DNA from: Allobosea sp.
Lineage (GTDB): Bacteria; Pseudomonadota; Alphaproteobacteria; Rhizobiales; Beijerinckiaceae
DNA length: 27,557 bases
Direction: 5' to 3'
Assembly (NCBI GenBank): GCA_024231975.1
Contig: JAAEQB010000085.1
Coordinates: 1-27,557 of the forward strand
Shown here: positions 7,439-16,924 of the stretch, piece by piece
Position numbering within the stretch: the stretch's first letter is position 1
How the letters are laid out: the number at the start of each line of letters is the position of its first letter
Program-made: the position numbers and the translations under genes
Notes under the pieces: model-generated
What the model saw: only the letters and a program-made list of their open reading frames with translations
What the model was told of the DNA's origin: nothing
Database searches by the model: none

Positions 7439-7870
7439 ATGGCTCTCACCGAAACTGTAGCGGCAGCACCGGTCGCGGACGATCCAACACCCAGCGTGCG
7501 CGCGGCTGACGGCTTGCTTGGTGTCGTCGGAATTGTCACGGGCCTTGGGGCCATCGCGGCATCATCTTGCTGTGTCGTACCGCTGACGCTCGCCTTTTTG
7601 GGTGCTGGTGCAGGTATCTTCGGCGCACTCGAAGCCCTTGTTTCCTGGCGAACACCGCTCCTTGTGGCGAGCGGCGTTGGCGTGGCTGTCGGCTGGTTCG
7701 CATGGTGGCAGAGGCGTCGCGCAACCTGCGAACCTGGGTCGGCATGCGCCGCGCGACCTCGGTCTCGGGCGTCCCTCTCGCTCCTCTTTTTGGCCACCCT
7801 AATCGTCGTGACGGCGATCAGTTGGGACTACCTTGAACCTTCCTTGCTCAAACTGGTGCGATCCGCATGA
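7439..7870 (+). CDS. merT: MerT-like mercuric ion transporter
   Basis: This 143-residue inner-membrane protein brings Hg(II) into the cytoplasm in classical mer systems. The first helix holds the vicinal pair SSCCVVPLTLAFLG (Cys44-Cys45), the hallmark of MerT. A second pair, Cys97 and Cys103, lies in the cytosolic loop with the same 6-residue spacing as Tn501 MerT Cys76/Cys82. A third helix follows (SLLFLATLIVVTAISW). The start at 7439 is chosen because GTGAGGA lies 8 bases upstream and the frame upstream runs into merR2. The stop overlaps the next start in ATGA. No merP or merA is present, which is unusual for a detoxification operon. Confidence 0.9.
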   Translation: MALTETVAAAPVADDPTPSVRAADGLLGVVGIVTGLGAIAASSCCVVPLTLAFLGAGAGIFGALEALVSWRTPLLVASGVGVAVGWFAWWQRRRATCEPGSACAARPRSRASLSLLFLATLIVVTAISWDYLEPSLLKLVRSA

Positions 7871-8106
7871 CCCAACTCACATCGATCATCACTTGCCCCA
7901 ACTGCGGGCACCAAGCCTCCGAGCGCATGCCCACCGATGCCTGCCAGTTCTTCTACGAGTGCAAAGGCTGCGAGACCCTGCTCAAACCGACGGCGGGAGA
8001 TTGTTGTGTGTTCTGTTCCTATGGCGATGTCCCGTGTCCGCCGATCCAAGAGGCTCAAGCTGGAGGACAAACCAAGTCCGATTGCGGCGGGGTCTGCCAT
8101 GGCTGA
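7867..8106 (+). CDS. GDCCVxC-domain Cys-rich protein
   Basis: This 79-residue soluble protein has 11 cysteines. ITCPNCGH at residues 9-14 is a zinc-ribbon-like knuckle, followed by DACQFFYECKGC, the signature GDCCVFCSYGDVPCPP (Cys46, 47, 50, 57) and a C-terminal tail SDCGGVCHG. The GDCCVxC family is known next to merT/merR genes, and some members carry selenocysteine in the signature; here the codons encode cysteine. Its job is not established; accepting Hg(II) or another thiophilic metal from MerT is a reasonable inference. It is translationally coupled to merT (ATGA) and overlaps the next gene by 8 bases, so the three form one unit. Confidence 0.88.
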   Translation: MTQLTSIITCPNCGHQASERMPTDACQFFYECKGCETLLKPTAGDCCVFCSYGDVPCPPIQEAQAGGQTKSDCGGVCHG

Positions 8107-8524
8107 CGAATGTGACACTTGCTCTGAAAATCGTGCAAAGGATTGGGCCGGCAACTGGCTCACCCTTGGCGGGCTCTGGGCCGTTCCGGGCGCAGCTATG
8201 CTCGCCGCCAGTCTGTTGGATCCGTTATCTCGCGCGGTCATCTGGATCGCCATGCTCGTCTGGATGGGGATGGCTTGCTTCCTGAACGCTCGCCGCTGCA
8301 GCCGGACCCACTGCCGCATTACGGCCCCGTTTTTCTTCGTGATGGCGGCGCTTGTCGGCGGCTACGCAGCCGGGATGCTACCTTTGGGCCGGCATGGTTG
8401 GAGTATTCTGGGAGGCGTCACTCTCTCTGGCTTTGTGCTTCTGTGGTGGGGCAGCGAACATGCTTGGGGCAGGTTTTTGCGTTCCAGAGGCACCGTTCCG
8501 TCGGGCAATTCGAAACATTCATGA
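8099..8524 (+). CDS. Conserved four-helix membrane protein of the merT operon, with Cys motifs
   Basis: The protein has 141 residues when started at the ATG at 8099, which overlaps the end of the GDCCVxC gene by 8 bases. Its N-terminus has a CxxC-type pair (MADECDTC). Four hydrophobic helices follow. A cytosolic or loop motif ARRCSRTHCR lies between helices 2 and 3, and an Arg/Ser-rich tail ends the protein. Proteins with NARRC-RTHC next to merR/merT genes recur in Proteobacteria and are annotated as hypothetical; I know of no assigned function. The Cys pairs and operon suggest thiophilic metal handling in the membrane. Upstream in-frame codons exist but lie inside the previous gene. Confidence 0.8.
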   Translation: MADECDTCSENRAKDWAGNWLTLGGLWAVPGAAMLAASLLDPLSRAVIWIAMLVWMGMACFLNARRCSRTHCRITAPFFFVMAALVGGYAAGMLPLGRHGWSILGGVTLSGFVLLWWGSEHAWGRFLRSRGTVPSGNSKHS

Positions 8525-8656
8525 AGGATCAAGGTCAGTTTTTACCCATCTCCATCTCGGTCATTCGATCCGAGCCTGTGGCAGCGCTAAACTGAATATC
8601 AGCTCTCGGCTCAACCTATCGGCCGGCTACTCCGTCGAAATATCGATCCTCCGCCG

Positions 8657-11035
<2,379 letters not shown>

Positions 11036-11111
11036 GGGTCGCCGCCTTGCTCCTTGCCGCCTACCTTGCCAATACATGAGCGGCCGGCGGGTTCACGCCG
11101 GCCGTCCGCGA

Positions 11112-11378
11112 TCAGCCGACCCGGTCCGGGTTGGGTGTATATCCAGCGCCCGTCACGATCGATTTGATAGCGGAGAAGTCTGCCGTTCCGACGACGCTGA
11201 CGAGTTTCGAAGCCGGGTCGGCGGTGACCGCGGTTCCTGGCAATTGATCCTCGATCGCCTTCTTGATCGTGCCGGCGCAATGGCCGCAGGTCATGTCTTC
11301 GACGCGAAAGTTGATCGCGTGTTCAGGAGCGCTTGTCGCGCCAGTGGCGGCACTCGAATGTTGCTGGCAGGAGCACAT
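11112..11378 (-). CDS. copZ: CopZ-like copper chaperone (HMA domain) with an N-terminal Cys extension
   Basis: This is an 88-residue heavy-metal-associated domain protein. The domain starts near residue 21 (INFRVEDMTCGHCAGTI) with the MTCxHC metal motif and ends GAGYTPNP, the usual beta-alpha-beta-beta-alpha-beta length. Before it is a short extension, MCSCQQHSSAATGATSAPEH, with an extra CxC pair. Such proteins carry Cu(I) to CopA, which fits the ATPase gene directly downstream. The start at 11378 places the gene 33 bases below the -10 of the CueR-type promoter; the frame upstream contains that promoter and aapP, so a longer start is unlikely. Confidence 0.9.
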   Translation of the reverse strand: MCSCQQHSSAATGATSAPEHAINFRVEDMTCGHCAGTIKKAIEDQLPGTAVTADPASKLVSVVGTADFSAIKSIVTGAGYTPNPDRVG

Positions 11379-11410
11379 GGCTGCAATGTCCCATAGTTGA
11401 CGGTTGCAGC

Positions 11411-11441
11411 AACTTGCGCCTTCCCACCATGGGAAGGTCAA
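11411..11441 (-). promoter_or_regulatory. CueR-type promoter of the copZ-copA operon
   Basis: On the minus strand TTGACC (11441-11436) is the -35. A 19-base spacer (11435-11417) follows, then a -10-like CAAGTT (11416-11411). A perfect dyad CCTTCCCA-TGG-TGGGAAGG spans 11419-11437. This matches the E. coli copA promoter (TTGACCTTCC...GGAAGG with 19-base spacing) and is the classic MerR-family stretched promoter for Cu(I). It starts about 20 bases after the aapP stop, isolating the copper operon from the amino-acid transporter. Confidence 0.9.
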
Positions 11442-11461
11442 GCACCTTTCGCCCCTCGCCG

Positions 11462-12265
11462 TCAGTGCAGGATCTGGCTGAGGAAGAGCTTGGTGCGCTC
11501 GTGCTGCGGGTTCTTGAAGAACTCGTTCGGCTCGTTCATCTCGACGATCTGGCCGGCGTCCATGAAGATCACCCGGTCGGCGACCTGGCGGGCAAAGCCC
11601 ATCTCGTGCGTGACGCAGAGCATGGTCATGCCCTCGTCGGCGAGCGAGACCATGGTGTCGAGCACCTCCTTGACCATTTCCGGGTCGAGCGCCGAGGTCG
11701 GCTCGTCGAACAGCATGATCTTCGGGCTCATGCACAGCGAGCGGGCAATGGCGACGCGCTGCTGCTGGCCACCGGAGAGCTGGCCGGGATACTTCAACGC
11801 CTGCTCAGGAATCTTGACGCGCTTGAGATAGTGCATCGCGATCTCCTCGGCGTCCTTCTTGGGCATCTTGCGAACCCAAATCGGCGCCAGCGTCAGGTTC
11901 TCCAGGATGGTCAGATGCGGGAACAGGTTGAAGTGCTGGAAGACCATGCCGACGTCGCGGCGGATCTCGTCGATCTTCTTGAGGTCGTTGGTGAGCTCGG
12001 TGCCATCGACGATGATCTGGCCCTTCTGGTGCTCCTCCAGCCGGTTGATGCAGCGGATCATCGTCGATTTGCCGGAGCCCGACGGGCCGCAAATGACCAG
12101 CTTCTCACCGCGCGACACCTTCAGATTGATGTCGCGCAGCACGTGGAACTCGCCGAACCATTTGTTGACGCCGATCATCTCCACCGCCGTCGCGGTGTTG
12201 AGCGAGGTCGGCTTCAGCGCCGCAGGGCGGATGTCGATCCTGTTTTCGGCCATGGCCAAGGTCAT
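11462..12265 (-). CDS. aapP: Amino-acid ABC transporter ATP-binding protein (AapP type)
   Basis: This 267-residue ATPase of the polar-amino-acid uptake family energises AapQ/AapM. The Walker A motif GPSGSGKST lies at about 60-68, followed by a Q-loop (VFQHFNLFPH), the signature LSGGQQQR and Walker B LFDEPTSALDPE, then the switch His in CVTHEMGFA. The start at 12265 has TAGGAG about 9 bases upstream and leaves 10 bases after aapM; a longer frame to 12343 would overlap aapM. It is the last gene of the aap operon. Sequence alone cannot give substrate specificity. Confidence 0.95.
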   Translation of the reverse strand: MTLAMAENRIDIRPAALKPTSLNTATAVEMIGVNKWFGEFHVLRDINLKVSRGEKLVICGPSGSGKSTMIRCINRLEEHQKGQIIVDGTELTNDLKKIDEIRRDVGMVFQHFNLFPHLTILENLTLAPIWVRKMPKKDAEEIAMHYLKRVKIPEQALKYPGQLSGGQQQRVAIARSLCMSPKIMLFDEPTSALDPEMVKEVLDTMVSLADEGMTMLCVTHEMGFARQVADRVIFMDAGQIVEMNEPNEFFKNPQHERTKLFLSQILH

Positions 12266-12275
12266 GGTGCGTCTC

Positions 12276-13379
12276 CTAATGAGCAGCGGGACCGCGCCGC
12301 TCCAGGAAGTCGGCGAAGCGGGCGAAGGAGAAGGACAGCGCAAAGAAGATCGCGCCGATGAAAAGAAAAGTTTCGGCAGCCGGTGATGGCCAGGCCGGAT
12401 CGGCCAGGGCCGCCTTGCCCGAACTGATCAGGTCGAAGAGCCCAACCACGAGCACGAGGCTGGTGTTCTTGATCATCACGATGATGGTGTTCGCCAGGGC
12501 CGGGATCACCACCCTGATCGCCTGCGGCAAGATGACGAGATATTGCATTCGCCAGAACGGCAGGCCGAGTGCGGCAGCGGCTTCGTATTGCCCCTTCGGG
12601 ATCGCCTGCAGGCCGCCGCGGATGACCTCGGCGAGATAGGCCGCGGCGAAGATCGTCAGGGCGACGAGGGCGCGAACGAACTTGTCGGGCAACAGCGCTT
12701 CCGGAAGGAAGAGCGGCAGCATGATCGAGGCGACGAAGAGGATCGAGAGCAGCGGCAGACCACGCACCGACTCGATCGCGACCACCGCCCCGATCCTGAC
12801 GACGGGCATGGCAGAGCGGCGCGCCAACGCCAGCAGGATGCCGACCGGAAAGGCGATCCCGATCGCAACGACGGTGAGGATCAACGTCACCGGCAAGCCA
12901 CCCCAGGCCGATGTCGGGACTTCTTCGAGCCCCAGGCCACCGCCCATCAGCCAGACGATGAGCGCAAGCGCCACCGCCCACAGCCGGACCAGCCGCGGTG
13001 TCCAGCTCGCCGGCCGAACTGACCAGCCGAGCAGCACCAGGATCAGCAGGCAGACCAAAGCAGGCCGCCAGCGCTCGTCGACCGGATAGATGCCGAACAG
13101 CAGCTGGCCTGATTTGGCGTAGATGAAGCTCCAGCAGGCACCCGACGCCGCGCGGCAGGCGGCAGGGTCCGGGTTGAACAGGACCGCGTCGAGCACGAGC
13201 CAGCGCAGCATGGGCGGCACGGCAACCAGGATCAATGCGCTGAAGACCAGCGTCAGGACGGCATTCAGCGGCGAGCCGAACAGGAGCTTGCCGCTCCGCC
13301 GCAAGGAAACCGGAAGCAGCGCAGACCATGCGCGAGTCGGCACAGGGGCCTCGGGGAGAGGGAGCGATATCGTTTTCAC
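12276..13379 (-). CDS. aapM: Amino-acid ABC transporter permease (AapM type)
   Basis: This 367-residue inner-membrane permease has the long N-terminal region with a periplasmic loop (DPAACRAASGACWSF) that marks AapM-type proteins, then the His/Glu/Gln-family permease domain (VTLILTVVAIGIAFPVGILLA). The EAA loop EVIRGGLQAIPKGQYEAAAALG, split here by position only, contacts the ATPase. It starts 4 bases after the aapQ stop and ends 10 bases before aapP. It pairs with AapQ as a heterodimeric channel for L-amino acids. Confidence 0.94.
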   Translation of the reverse strand: MKTISLPLPEAPVPTRAWSALLPVSLRRSGKLLFGSPLNAVLTLVFSALILVAVPPMLRWLVLDAVLFNPDPAACRAASGACWSFIYAKSGQLLFGIYPVDERWRPALVCLLILVLLGWSVRPASWTPRLVRLWAVALALIVWLMGGGLGLEEVPTSAWGGLPVTLILTVVAIGIAFPVGILLALARRSAMPVVRIGAVVAIESVRGLPLLSILFVASIMLPLFLPEALLPDKFVRALVALTIFAAAYLAEVIRGGLQAIPKGQYEAAAALGLPFWRMQYLVILPQAIRVVIPALANTIIVMIKNTSLVLVVGLFDLISSGKAALADPAWPSPAAETFLFIGAIFFALSFSFARFADFLERRGPAAH

Positions 13380-13383
13380 GGTC

Positions 13384-14499
13384 TCAGCGTTCCACGATCG
13401 CGATGCGGCGATTGTACCAATTGGCCGCGCTCGACAGGGTCAGGTTGAGGGCGAGATAGACGCCCAGGATGATGAAGACGCCTTCGATCGAATGGCTGGA
13501 CTTGCTGATGATCGTGTTCATCACCGCAAGGAAATCCGGATAGCCGACCGCGATCGCCAGCGTCGAATTCTTGACGACGTTGATGTACTGGCTGTTGAGC
13601 GGCGGCACGATCACCCGCAGCATTTGCGGAACGACGATCAGGCGCAGAATCTTGGCTCGCGACAGGCCGAGCGAGCGGCCGGCATCCCACTGCCCGGCTC
13701 CGACCGACAGCACGCCGCCGCGGACGATCTCGGCGATGAAGCCGGTGGTGTAGACGGTCAGGCCGATCAGGATGGTGCTCAGTTCCGGCGTCAGCTCCAG
13801 GCCGCCGCGGAAATTCGAGCCGGTGAAGACCGGCCAGTCGACCGAGAACTCGACATCGGCCAGCCAGAAACCGAGCATTAGCGTGGCGACAGCCCCCCAT
13901 GCGATCTCCGACCGGAAGCGCCGAAGGGAACCTGCACGCCAGGCGACGATGCCGAGCAGCATCGCAGCGAAGATCAGAGCAGCTCCCGCGCTATCGATTT
14001 CAAAGCGGGCGGCTGGAACGACGAAGCCGCGCATCGAGGCAAAGACGCCAGGGAGCGGATTGAGCGCTTCCCCGACCGGCGGAAAGATCTTCCACCACAG
14101 CGAATAGAGGAAGATCAGCAGCACGATCGGCGGCGAGTTGCGCGCGATCTCGACCCAGACGCGGCAGGTGCCGGCGGCAAGCGGATTACTGCTCAGCCTG
14201 GTGACGCCGACGATCAAGCCGAGAACCGACGAGAAGGCGATGACGAGCGCGGAAATGAAGATCGTGTTCGCAAGGCCGACGACGATCGCCCAATAATAGG
14301 GATCCCGCGATTTATAGGAGAGGATCGCCTCGGAGATGACGATCCTCGACGGCATCGTCAGGAAGTCGAATCCGATCGGGATGCCGCGCGCCTGCAAATT
14401 CGCGAAAGTGTTGCTGACCAGAAGCGTCGCAGTCCCCACGACAGCCGCCACCAGCGCGCATTGGATAACGATCGATCTTGCCCTGGCATCGCTGAGCAT
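13384..14499 (-). CDS. aapQ: Amino-acid ABC transporter permease (AapQ type)
   Basis: This 371-residue permease has several membrane helices and the EAA loop EIVRGGVLSVGAGQWDAG near the C-terminus, typical of AapQ, the first permease of general L-amino-acid uptake systems in rhizobia. The start at 14499 is chosen because GGGGAGAGCACC gives a ribosome site about 8 bases upstream; a frame to 14550 would begin in the aapJ-aapQ hairpin region. A strong hairpin (14533-14559) lies between aapJ and this gene and may lower its expression relative to the binding protein. Confidence 0.93.
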   Translation of the reverse strand: MLSDARARSIVIQCALVAAVVGTATLLVSNTFANLQARGIPIGFDFLTMPSRIVISEAILSYKSRDPYYWAIVVGLANTIFISALVIAFSSVLGLIVGVTRLSSNPLAAGTCRVWVEIARNSPPIVLLIFLYSLWWKIFPPVGEALNPLPGVFASMRGFVVPAARFEIDSAGAALIFAAMLLGIVAWRAGSLRRFRSEIAWGAVATLMLGFWLADVEFSVDWPVFTGSNFRGGLELTPELSTILIGLTVYTTGFIAEIVRGGVLSVGAGQWDAGRSLGLSRAKILRLIVVPQMLRVIVPPLNSQYINVVKNSTLAIAVGYPDFLAVMNTIISKSSHSIEGVFIILGVYLALNLTLSSAANWYNRRIAIVER

Positions 14500-14532
14500 G
14501 GTGCTCTCCCCTTTTTTATTCGCCGTCGAGAA

Positions 14533-14559
14533 CAGGGGAGCGTTCGTCACGCTCCCCTG
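14533..14559 (-). terminator. Perfect 10-bp hairpin between aapJ and aapQ (partial terminator or mRNA stabiliser)
   Basis: CAGGGGAGCG (14533-14542), a 7-base loop and CGCTCCCCTG (14550-14559) form a perfect stem immediately after aapJ. No U-run follows directly, so it may be a stabiliser at the aapJ message end or a leaky terminator. Such hairpins after binding-protein genes are common in uptake operons, where the binding protein is needed in excess. Confidence 0.75.
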
Positions 14560-14566
14560 GCTGCGC

Positions 14567-15595
14567 CTAGTCCCAGGGGTACGGGTAGTTCAGTCCACCA
14601 TCCTTCCAGAGCGCATTCAGGCCGCGCTCGACCTTTAGGGGGCTGTCTTTGCCGAGATTGTTGTCCCAGATCTCGGCATAGTTCCCCATCTGCTTGATGA
14701 CGTTGTAGACCCATTTGTCATCGAGCCCGAGCGGCTTGCCAAAGCCGGCCTCCTGACCAAGCACCCGCTTGATCTCGCTCGATCCGGATTTCAGTTTCTC
14801 GTCGATGTTCTTGGCAGTGATGCCGTGGAGCTCGGCCCAAAGCAGGGCATTGACCGTCCAGCGCGTGATGTCGAAGAGCTGATCGTCGCCGCGCGCCACC
14901 GCTACGCCGTTCGGTTCGGCTGCATGACCGACCTTGATGATGTCGTAGTCATCCGGGTTCTTGGCCACGGAGGCCCGCTGGCCGGCGGCGGCCGTGCCAT
15001 CGGTCACATAAGTATCGCAGCGACCGCCGAAGAAGGCATCGCGGGCCTGGATCGTCGAGTCGAAGTAGACCTTCTTCATCGTGATTCCGTGCTCTTCCTC
15101 GGTCTCCTCGATCGCCTTCTCGGTCAGGCTGCCACCGCCCTGCAGGCAGACCGTCTTGCCGGCCAGTTGCTTGGGATCGGTGATCTTGTCGGCCTTGCGC
15201 ACGAGCAGGCCGTTGGTGTCGTAAAGCGTGATCCAGACAAAGCGGACCACCGTGTCGCGTGAGAGCGTGATGGTCGAAGTGCGCGAGAGGACATCGATCT
15301 CGCCGGTCTGCAGCGCCGGAAACCGCTGGCCGGCATTGAGCGGCACGAAGCGGATCTTGTCCTTGTCGCCGAGGATGGCCGCAGCGAAGGTCCGGCAGAT
15401 GTCGGAATCGAAGCCGCGATAATAGCCGTTCTCGTCAGGGCGGGAGAGCCCGGGCACGCCCTGGCTCGCTCCGCAGCTGACATAGCCGCGCTGCTTGATC
15501 TTATTCACGACGCTCTGCGCGCTGGCATCGCTGATACTCGCCGTTAGACTCGCGGCGGCGAGAGCTGCGCCGAGCAGCACTTTCAATTTTGTCAT
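14567..15595 (-). CDS. aapJ: Amino-acid ABC transporter periplasmic binding protein (AapJ type)
   Basis: This 342-residue solute-binding protein carries a Sec signal ending near SDASA. The mature part has the AapJ pattern: KQRGYVSCGASQGVPGLSR, DSDICRTFAAAILGD, LSRTSTITLSRDT and GRCDTYVTDGTA. AapJ-type proteins bind a range of L-amino acids. The start at 15595 has GGAG about 6 bases upstream, while the frame start at 15607 has no such site. It is 38 bases after the PLP-enzyme gene, so the two are probably co-transcribed. Confidence 0.95.
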   Translation of the reverse strand: MTKLKVLLGAALAAASLTASISDASAQSVVNKIKQRGYVSCGASQGVPGLSRPDENGYYRGFDSDICRTFAAAILGDKDKIRFVPLNAGQRFPALQTGEIDVLSRTSTITLSRDTVVRFVWITLYDTNGLLVRKADKITDPKQLAGKTVCLQGGGSLTEKAIEETEEEHGITMKKVYFDSTIQARDAFFGGRCDTYVTDGTAAAGQRASVAKNPDDYDIIKVGHAAEPNGVAVARGDDQLFDITRWTVNALLWAELHGITAKNIDEKLKSGSSEIKRVLGQEAGFGKPLGLDDKWVYNVIKQMGNYAEIWDNNLGKDSPLKVERGLNALWKDGGLNYPYPWD

Positions 15596-15633
15596 GGCTA
15601 TCTCCATTCCCCTGTTTTTTGGAGTTCTCTGCG

Positions 15634-16845
15634 TTATTCAGCTGCCGTTCGGCCCACCGACTTCGACGCCGCCGCGAACTGAGCGAACGGGATAAAGGCC
15701 CGCTCCAGATCGCCGATCAGGTCATCGAGTGCTTCCAAGCCGACCGACAACCGCCAGACCGGCCCCGATGGCAGCCAATCAAGACTGGTCCGACCTTTCC
15801 GTGGATCGTTGACCGCGATCAGGGAATGCACACCGCCCCAGCTCGCACCGAGCTTGAACAGGCGCATCCGCCTGAGGATTTCGCCCTGCAAGGGAGCGAG
15901 TTCCGGTCTGAGCACGATCGAGAGCACCGCGGCCGCCCCGTTAAAATCCCTTTTCCAGACCGCATGTCCGGGATGGTCCGGCACGGCCGGGTGCAGGATC
16001 CGAACGACCTCCGGGCGCTGTGACAGCCAGGTCACGATTTCGGCTGCGCTCGCGGCGGCGTGACGCATGCGGACCGGCATGGTCATCAGGCCGCGCTCGC
16101 ACAGTGCGCAATCTTCCGGAGAGACGCCGTAGCCGAGGAAGCGCGCGGTATCCTTCAGGCGCCGGAACAGGGCTTCGTCGCGCACGGCGAGCGAGCCCAT
16201 GAGCAGGTCGCCATGACCGCCGGCATGTTTCGATAGCGCCTGCATGGCGATGTCGACGCCGTGAGCTAGCGGCTTGAACAGGAGATGGGAAGCCCAGGTG
16301 TTATCGGCTGCGACCAACGCGCCAGCCTTGTGGGCCGCCGCGACAATCGCAGGAACGTCCTGAACCTCGAAGGTCCCAGAACCCGGCGATTCCACCCACA
16401 CCAGCCGCGTCCGTTCGTCAAGCAGGTCCGTGATCCCGGCATCGAGCCGCGGATCGTAGGTTTGCGCCGCAATGCCGAGTGGCCCGAGGAAGCGCAGGAT
16501 CATGTCCCGCGCCGGCCCATACAACGTTTCCGGCATCAGGACCCGGTCGCCGCTTTTGCAGACGGCCATGGTCGCCAGCGTCAGTGCGGCCATGCCAGAT
16601 GGAACGACGAGCGCCCTCGATGCCCCTTCGAGCTGGGCGAGATGGTCCTCGAGGAGCCGGCTCGTCGGCGTTCCGTAAAGCCCGTAGCTGAAACCGTCAT
16701 AGACGCGCTCAGCTCGGGTCTCGAACGCCTCGAGATCGTCGAAAACGATCGTCGAAGCCCGCTCAACTGGCATTGCCACTGCCTGGAATGGCTGGCGTGA
16801 ACGCTCGGGCGGATGAATGTGCGAGGTGTCGTCGGATTTCGTCAT
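15634..16845 (-). CDS. Cystathionine beta-lyase-like PLP-dependent enzyme (Cys/Met metabolism family)
   Basis: This 403-residue enzyme belongs to the Cys/Met-metabolism PLP family. The substrate/PLP loop YGLYGTPTSRLLED lies at about 54-67, the phosphate-binding SGMAAL near 83, DNTWASHLLFKP at 181-191 (the Trp and LLFKP favour the MetC type), and the PLP lysine is Lys206 in ALSKHAGGHGD. MetC-type enzymes cleave cystathionine, cystine or related thioethers to a thiol, pyruvate and ammonia. It is the first gene of a unit with aapJQMP and is divergent from a LysR gene, so uptake and breakdown of a sulfur amino acid is a coherent inference. Gamma-lyase or synthase activity cannot be excluded. Confidence 0.85.
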   Translation of the reverse strand: MTKSDDTSHIHPPERSRQPFQAVAMPVERASTIVFDDLEAFETRAERVYDGFSYGLYGTPTSRLLEDHLAQLEGASRALVVPSGMAALTLATMAVCKSGDRVLMPETLYGPARDMILRFLGPLGIAAQTYDPRLDAGITDLLDERTRLVWVESPGSGTFEVQDVPAIVAAAHKAGALVAADNTWASHLLFKPLAHGVDIAMQALSKHAGGHGDLLMGSLAVRDEALFRRLKDTARFLGYGVSPEDCALCERGLMTMPVRMRHAAASAAEIVTWLSQRPEVVRILHPAVPDHPGHAVWKRDFNGAAAVLSIVLRPELAPLQGEILRRMRLFKLGASWGGVHSLIAVNDPRKGRTSLDWLPSGPVWRLSVGLEALDDLIGDLERAFIPFAQFAAASKSVGRTAAE

Positions 16846-16875
16846 GGACTGACGCTAGCTCGCGCCAGCATTGCC

Positions 16876-16897
16876 ATCTATGGCCGTAGCGATAGAG
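16876..16897. promoter_or_regulatory. Candidate LysR-type binding dyad in the divergent promoter region
   Basis: ATCTAT-N10-ATAGAG lies midway between the PLP-enzyme start (16845) and the lysR start (16925). A near-perfect interrupted dyad of this size in a divergent gap is where LysR regulators usually bind to control both sides. The exact motif is not verified, and the arms are short. Confidence 0.45.
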
Positions 16898-16924
16898 TCG
16901 ATCCGATTTTGATATGGGCCCTCC

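Noticed and set aside
7867..8106. Selenocysteine in the GDCCVxC protein
   Set aside because: The signature positions are ordinary TGT/TGC cysteine codons and the frame has no internal TGA.
11333..12361. 342-residue plus-strand frame opposite aapP
   Set aside because: Lies antisense to a conserved ABC ATPase and its promoter; composition is typical of a high-GC shadow frame.
12262..13329. 355-residue alternative frame over aapM
   Set aside because: Overlaps aapM on the same strand in another frame; aapM has the permease motifs, this one has none.
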